Source of the DNA: Oceanidesulfovibrio marinus | GTDB taxonomy: Bacteria > Desulfobacterota > Desulfovibrionia > Desulfovibrionales > Desulfovibrionaceae | Length of the DNA: 64,000 bases | Direction of reading: 5' to 3' | Assembly (NCBI RefSeq): GCF_013085545.1 | Contig: NZ_CP039543.1 | Location: 4,557,322 to 4,621,321, forward strand | Part shown: piece by piece, positions 60,166 to 64,000 of the stretch | Layout: every line of letters begins with the position of its first letter | How positions within the stretch are numbered: position 1 is the first letter of the stretch | The notes under the pieces: model-generated | What the model was told of the DNA's origin: nothing | The model's database searches: none | The model's input: the letters and a program-made list of their open reading frames with translations, nothing else | Program-made: the position numbers and the translations under genes

Positions 60166-60999
60166 ATGAAAGCGTGGAGATTCATCCAGGTAACCGCCCT
60201 CATCGGGGCGATCATGATTTTTGTGGTCAACAGCGCCCAGGCCGAATCCGTCCGAAACCAGCTCGCCCAGGAAAGCACCATCGAGCAGGTGCTGCAACGC
60301 GGCGTGCTCAAGGTCGGCATGGACACCTTTGTGCCGTGGGCCATGAAGAACACGAAGGGGCAGCTCATCGGGTTCGAGATCGACGTGGCCAAGCAGCTGG
60401 CCCAGGACCTGGGCGTGGAGGTCGAGTTCGTCCCCACCAAGTGGTCCGGCATCATCCCGGCGCTGCTCACCGGCAAGTTCGACGTCATTATCGGCGGCAT
60501 GTCCACCACCACCGAGCGCAACCTCAAGGTGAACTTCACCGTCCCGTACAACTACACAGGCCAGGCCATCGTGGCCAACAAGAACCTGGCCCCCGGGCTC
60601 TCCACGCTCGAGGACTTCAACCGCGATGACTTCACCGTGGCCGCCCGCACCGGCTCCACCGCCGCCGAGGCCGCCCGCAAGTTCCTTCCCAAGGCGAAGC
60701 TCGTGCTCTTCGACACCGAGCCCGCCGCACTCCAGGAAATACTCAACGACAAGGCGCACGTCTTTGTCAGCTCGGCGCCGCTGCCTGCCTTCCAGGCCAT
60801 CGAGCATCCGGACACGCTCTATCTGCCCTTCAAAGACACCATCACCAAGGAGCCAACGAGCTTCGCGGTGCGCAAGGGCGACGTGGACACGCTCAACATC
60901 TTCAACAACTGGATTCGCCGCAAGGAGCTGGAGGGCTGGCTGCAGGAACGCGCCCTCTACTGGTTCAATACCCGCGACTGGGCGGATCAGGTCGAGTAG
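60166..60999 (+). CDS. Polar amino acid ABC transporter periplasmic binding protein
   Basis: A 277-residue exported protein with a signal peptide (FIQVTALIGAIMIFVVNSAQA, cleaved after AQA). It has the SBP_bac_3 type fold: VLKVGMDTFVPWAMKN, GFEIDVAKQLAQDLGVEVEFV, KFDVIIGGMSTTTERN, and GSTAAEAARKFLPKAKL. It binds a polar amino acid; which one is not visible. The ATG at 60166 has AAGGAGTGCAGG in the leader. A 72-base gap separates it from the ATPase. A hairpin follows its stop before the second permease. Confidence 0.95.
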   Translation: MKAWRFIQVTALIGAIMIFVVNSAQAESVRNQLAQESTIEQVLQRGVLKVGMDTFVPWAMKNTKGQLIGFEIDVAKQLAQDLGVEVEFVPTKWSGIIPALLTGKFDVIIGGMSTTTERNLKVNFTVPYNYTGQAIVANKNLAPGLSTLEDFNRDDFTVAARTGSTAAEAARKFLPKAKLVLFDTEPAALQEILNDKAHVFVSSAPLPAFQAIEHPDTLYLPFKDTITKEPTSFAVRKGDVDTLNIFNNWIRRKELEGWLQERALYWFNTRDWADQVE

Positions 61000-61031
61000 C
61001 CGCGGCTACCCGCCATTTCCAAGCGTGAACA

Positions 61032-61060
61032 GCCGCCCCGGCGCGATGTCCCGGGGCGGC
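61032..61060 (+). other. Hairpin between binding protein and second permease
   Basis: GCCGCCCCGG at 61032-61041 and CCGGGGCGGC at 61051-61060 form a perfect 10-bp stem with a nine-base loop. The following T-run is only GTTT. It probably attenuates or stabilises the transcript so that more binding protein than permease is made. Confidence 0.6.
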
Positions 61061-61095
61061 GTTTCCCCGTATTTCTGCATCCGAATAGAGCGAAC

Positions 61096-61974
61096 GTGCG
61101 CCATTTCAAGATCGGACCTCTCGACGTCATCCTTCTCGTGCTGCTCGCGGCCGGCGTGGGCTATCTCGCCTACGTGGTCGAAGCCAGAATGAACTATACG
61201 TGGCGTTGGGACGCCATGCCCAAGTACCTGGCCTACTATGATGAGGAAAAGGGCCGCTGGGTCGCCAATTTCCTGCTCCAGGGGCTCTTCGCCACCATCC
61301 GCATCAGCATCCTCGCCACCATCCTGGGCAGCGTCCTCGGCCTGCTCATGGGCCTGGCCCGCACCAGCCGCTCCGGCCTGCTCCGGCTGCTGGGCACCGG
61401 CTATGTGGAGCTCGTGCGCAACCTGCCACCTCTGGTGCTCGTCTTCATCTTCTACTTCTTCTTCTCCGACTACATTGCCCAGGTGCTGGGCCTGGACGAC
61501 GCCGTGCGCCACGCCCCGGACTGGCTCCAGAACGTCATGCGCGTCGTGTTGGCCGAACCCTCGCGCTTCACCGCCTTCCTCTCGGCCGCCATCACCATCG
61601 CCCTCTACGAAGGCGCCTTCATCACCGAGATCGTCCGCGCCGGCATCCAGTCTGTGGAGTACGGCCAGTGGGAAGCGGCCTACGCCCTGGGTCTCTCGCG
61701 CTGGCAACGGCTGCGCCACGTGGTCCTGCCCCAGGCCTTCACCCGCATCGTCCCGCCCCTGGCCGGCCAGTTCATCTCCACCATCAAAGACTCCTCCATC
61801 GTCAGCGTCATCTCCGTCAGCGAGCTCACCTTCCAGGGCATGGAGCTCATGGCCTCCACCTACCTCACCTTCGAAATCTGGATCACCGTGGCTCTGCTCT
61901 ACTTCTCCATGACCTTCACCCTGTCCATGCTCGCCCGCCGCCTCGAAACCTCCCTGGCCCGCCGGCTGGGGTAA
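61096..61974 (+). CDS. Polar amino acid ABC transporter permease (second copy)
   Basis: A 292-residue permease with the same family features: VELVRNLPPLVLVFIFYFFF, the loop EYGQWEAAYALGLSRWQRLRHVVLPQAFTRIVPPL, and four to five helices. It pairs with the first permease as a heterodimer. The start is GTG at 61096 with a weak site. Its order in the operon is permease, ATPase, binding protein, permease, which is unusual for these systems. Palindromic copy D follows the stop. Confidence 0.94.
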   Translation: MRHFKIGPLDVILLVLLAAGVGYLAYVVEARMNYTWRWDAMPKYLAYYDEEKGRWVANFLLQGLFATIRISILATILGSVLGLLMGLARTSRSGLLRLLGTGYVELVRNLPPLVLVFIFYFFFSDYIAQVLGLDDAVRHAPDWLQNVMRVVLAEPSRFTAFLSAAITIALYEGAFITEIVRAGIQSVEYGQWEAAYALGLSRWQRLRHVVLPQAFTRIVPPLAGQFISTIKDSSIVSVISVSELTFQGMELMASTYLTFEIWITVALLYFSMTFTLSMLARRLETSLARRLG

Positions 61975-61981
61975 GTGCTGT

Positions 61982-62035
61982 TCGAGGGCTCCGCCCTCGA
62001 GCACCCGCCAGGGGGCGTGGGGGACAGCGTCCCCC
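61982..62035. repeat. Modular palindromic element, copy D (shortened)
   Basis: Module 1 is TCGAGGGC with loop TCC (61982-62000). Module 5 is GGGGGAC with loop AGC (62019-62035). Modules 2 to 4 are missing; only CCGCCAGGGGG remains between. Orientation matches copy A. It lies between convergent genes. Confidence 0.9.
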
Positions 62036-62045
62036 GTATGCCGCA

Positions 62046-62969
62046 TCACACCATGCGCTGGCTGTGCCGGGCCAGGCACAGGGCGATATCCTTGGCCAGG
62101 TACGAGGGTTCGTTGACGAATGTGGGGTAGAGGCCGGGGGCGCCGGTGTAGGGGATGGTGCGGCCGTGGAAGTCGAGGAAGAGCGGGTCGCCCGGCTGGA
62201 GGGGCTGGTACACGCGGCGGGTGCGTTCCGGGTGGACCATGGCGGTGAGGCGGCCATCTGCGTCGCGCGGGAACGGGATCGTATCGATTTCGGTGTACAC
62301 GTCCAGGGGCAGGGGGGCGTCGGGCCAGCGGCCGGCGGCGTACTCGGCGACGAGGTCGAGCAGGGTATGGGCGAGGCACAGGGTGGGGAAGTAGATGGCG
62401 GCGTTCAGGCTGCCGGGCATGACCGGGCCCACCTCGACGCCCATGCCGTGGCGGGCGATGGTGGGCAGGTAGGGGGCGTCGCCCGTGGGTGCCGGGAACT
62501 GGTAGCAGCGGACTGCCAGGGGGTCGGGCTCTGCGGCCAGGCGGTGGATGGCCAGGGCGGCGAGGCGGAAGAGGAACGGGTCCTCGCCGGTGATGTTGCA
62601 GTTGAGGCCCATGTCGGACGCGGCCGAGTGAAAGTCGAGGATCAGGTCGGTGGCGGTGTCTGGCCCTTTGGGACCGAGCTGGGCGTTGATCGCCTTGGCC
62701 CGGCGCTGCTCGACCGAGTGCAGGGAGGCGTCGGCAAGCTCGGCCGCAGCGAATGAGCGGTTCAGGTCGCCGTCCACGCCGCGGCGGCAGGCGGCTATGG
62801 CCGCCTCGTTGGCGATGAGGGCGGTGACGTCCAGGCCGGGCCGCTGCATACGCTCGGGATGTTGCTGGAAAGCGCGGACAAGGGCCACGCCGGTGAGCTC
62901 GTCGCCGTGGGTGCCGCCCACAAGGGCTACGGTGCGGATGGAATCGGAGGAAGGAACGTGCGGGGACAT
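62046..62969 (-). CDS. Aspartoacylase-like deacylase
   Basis: A 307-residue zinc enzyme of the aspartoacylase/AstE family. The metal motif is VGGTHGDELTG (His and Glu), DLNRSF supplies the conserved Asn-Arg, and ILDFHSAASDMG holds the other zinc His. MGVEVGP is also typical and carries the catalytic Glu. It hydrolyses N-acyl amino acids such as N-acetylaspartate. Its length matches aspartoacylase rather than the longer AstE. Start at the ATG (62969). It is convergent with the amino-acid transporter operon. Confidence 0.9.
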   Translation of the reverse strand: MSPHVPSSDSIRTVALVGGTHGDELTGVALVRAFQQHPERMQRPGLDVTALIANEAAIAACRRGVDGDLNRSFAAAELADASLHSVEQRRAKAINAQLGPKGPDTATDLILDFHSAASDMGLNCNITGEDPFLFRLAALAIHRLAAEPDPLAVRCYQFPAPTGDAPYLPTIARHGMGVEVGPVMPGSLNAAIYFPTLCLAHTLLDLVAEYAAGRWPDAPLPLDVYTEIDTIPFPRDADGRLTAMVHPERTRRVYQPLQPGDPLFLDFHGRTIPYTGAPGLYPTFVNEPSYLAKDIALCLARHSQRMV

Positions 62970-63158
62970 GATCGGGCGTGTTCTGTGCGTTGGAGGATGG
63001 ATTCGATAGGGACCGGGCGACAGCCCGGACCGCAGCGCCCAGCGTACAGGAAACAGCCGCCGCGAGGCAATAACGCTGACAGGACAACGCCCCGCGCGTG
63101 GGCGGCGGCGTAGGCGGGCTATTACGGCCCGGCCTTTCCGCTTCGATTTTCCGTCGCC

Positions 63159-64000
63159 TCAGCTCCGGGGAGGCGGCGTGTGGGTCTGGAGGTAGCGTGC
63201 GATCTGCATAACGATGAGCAGCGGTTTGGGCGGGGTGGAGCGGATCAGGGTGGGCACGTCGATAGCGCCTCCCACGCCGTCGCGGAACGCCTCCGTGTTG
63301 AGGTCGGCCTCGAAGTACGAGCGCCGTGCCGCCTCCTCCACGATGTTGGGCGATTGCCGCCACGGGTCCACGTTGGCGCCGGGCCGGACGAGCTTGTTCA
63401 GCAGGATCTTGATCTTCCTGCTGGCCGTGGCCGCAATGCAGTAGGGCATGTTCCGGTACGAATCGAGATGGCAGTACATGCCGCTGGTGTGGGGCACGGA
63501 GCGATACAGGCGGAAGATGTCCTGAAACGCCGTGCGGAACAGGGTGCCGTTGATCTTCCAGCGGTAGGGCGTGCGGCAGGAGAGCTCCACCACGCGGTTG
63601 TCCGAGAACACCTCGTGCGGATTGAAGAACCGTCTGTTGATGGCGTAGTAGCTGAGGGCGTCGTCCATGCCCACGGAGTAGACGACCTCGAACTCCTTGT
63701 AGGTTCTGGGCCGGAACGCCTTGAGCATGTCCAGATAGACCTGCCGGCGGTTGTGCGCCGCATCCTGCAGCTCCGGACTGAGCGCCGGGTTGGTGGGCAT
63801 GGCCAGCGCCTTCCTGTCGATAACCTTGACACACGTTCCGTGGATGAGCGGTTTCTGCGGCAGTTGGTTGCCCTTGAGCAGCACGTCGGAAAAGAAGCCG
63901 CCGAGGATCACGTCCTTCTCATGCAGGCCCATGCGCCGCCAGGCGCTGAGCACGTGGGAGTGGATGAAGAAGTTGTCGAAGCCGGCCAGCTCGGAGCAGG
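63159..64000 (-). CDS. Partial gene, asparagine-synthetase-like C-terminus
   Basis: The frame is open to the right window edge, so the N-terminus is missing; the visible part is about 280 residues. The segment ILGGFFSDVLLKGNQ resembles the SGDGGDELFGGY loop of asparagine synthetase-like ATP-pyrophosphatase domains, and the FRLYRSVPHTSGMYCHLDSY helices fit their C-terminal parts. The likeness is modest. The protein may be a divergent amidotransferase ligase or unrelated. It ends in a His/Pro tail. A 189-base gap to the aspartoacylase gene shows nothing recognisable. Confidence 0.6.
   Translation of the reverse strand, partial: CSELAGFDNFFIHSHVLSAWRRMGLHEKDVILGGFFSDVLLKGNQLPQKPLIHGTCVKVIDRKALAMPTNPALSPELQDAAHNRRQVYLDMLKAFRPRTYKEFEVVYSVGMDDALSYYAINRRFFNPHEVFSDNRVVELSCRTPYRWKINGTLFRTAFQDIFRLYRSVPHTSGMYCHLDSYRNMPYCIAATASRKIKILLNKLVRPGANVDPWRQSPNIVEEAARRSYFEADLNTEAFRDGVGGAIDVPTLIRSTPPKPLLIVMQIARYLQTHTPPPRS

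Overview
This 64 kb window is high-GC chromosomal DNA from an anaerobic, Gram-negative bacterium, most likely a sulfate reducer of the order Desulfovibrionales. That placement is an inference. It rests on the gene mix (AmrS-type radical SAM enzyme, CGGC-domain protein, several universal stress proteins, large multi-PAS histidine kinases, a Lol-type ABC permease, PilZ proteins) and on dense coding with short intergenic gaps. I saw no rRNA, tRNA, CRISPR array or insertion sequence.

Layout. 1-6.7 kb: a sensor kinase cut by the window edge, a TrmO-ModC pair, a convergent cobalamin adenosyltransferase/AmrS radical SAM operon, and purM with a clear terminator. 6.9-16 kb: a zinc-ribbon PilZ protein, an orphan radical SAM enzyme, a 1333-residue membrane-anchored acidic repeat protein, three small exported proteins, and YajQ. 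16-21.4 kb: an M48 peptidase/LemA/DUF2207/LemA envelope cluster. 21.4-34.7 kb: a Cache-PAS histidine kinase, MltA and NupC, a branched-chain-type binding protein with a NagZ-like glycosidase, a pseudo-receiver/TPR/PilZ protein, an XRE-cupin regulator, a STAS protein, a LolC/E permease and an MnmM-like methylase.

34.7-43.3 kb is the most foreign part: six tightly coupled minus-strand genes that look like the tip end of a phage tail module (a structural protein, a LamG domain joined to a tail-hub-like region, a very small protein, a protein with a carboxypeptidase-regulatory-like C-terminus, a Dam-type adenine methylase and a 917-residue cysteine-rich protein). No integrase, terminase, capsid or tape-measure gene accompanies them, yet every reading frame is intact.

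43.4-64 kb: a four-PAS hybrid histidine kinase, a DUF1007/NicO metal-export pair with a one-cluster mini-ferredoxin candidate and a MarR regulator, a Gly/Asn/His-rich exported protein, a TPR-OmpA-like lipoprotein, an acetyltransferase-nitrilase fusion, a LysR regulator, a kinase-like/Usp/Usp operon, a CGGC protein, a complete polar amino-acid ABC transporter with two permeases, an aspartoacylase-like enzyme, and a gene cut by the right edge.

A second theme lies between the genes. Four copies of a modular palindromic element sit at operon 3' ends near 3.4, 52.9, 54.1 and 62.0 kb. They are built from the same short stems, nearly all with three-base loops, and one copy is inverted. They look like a genome-wide dispersed repeat that may also terminate transcription.
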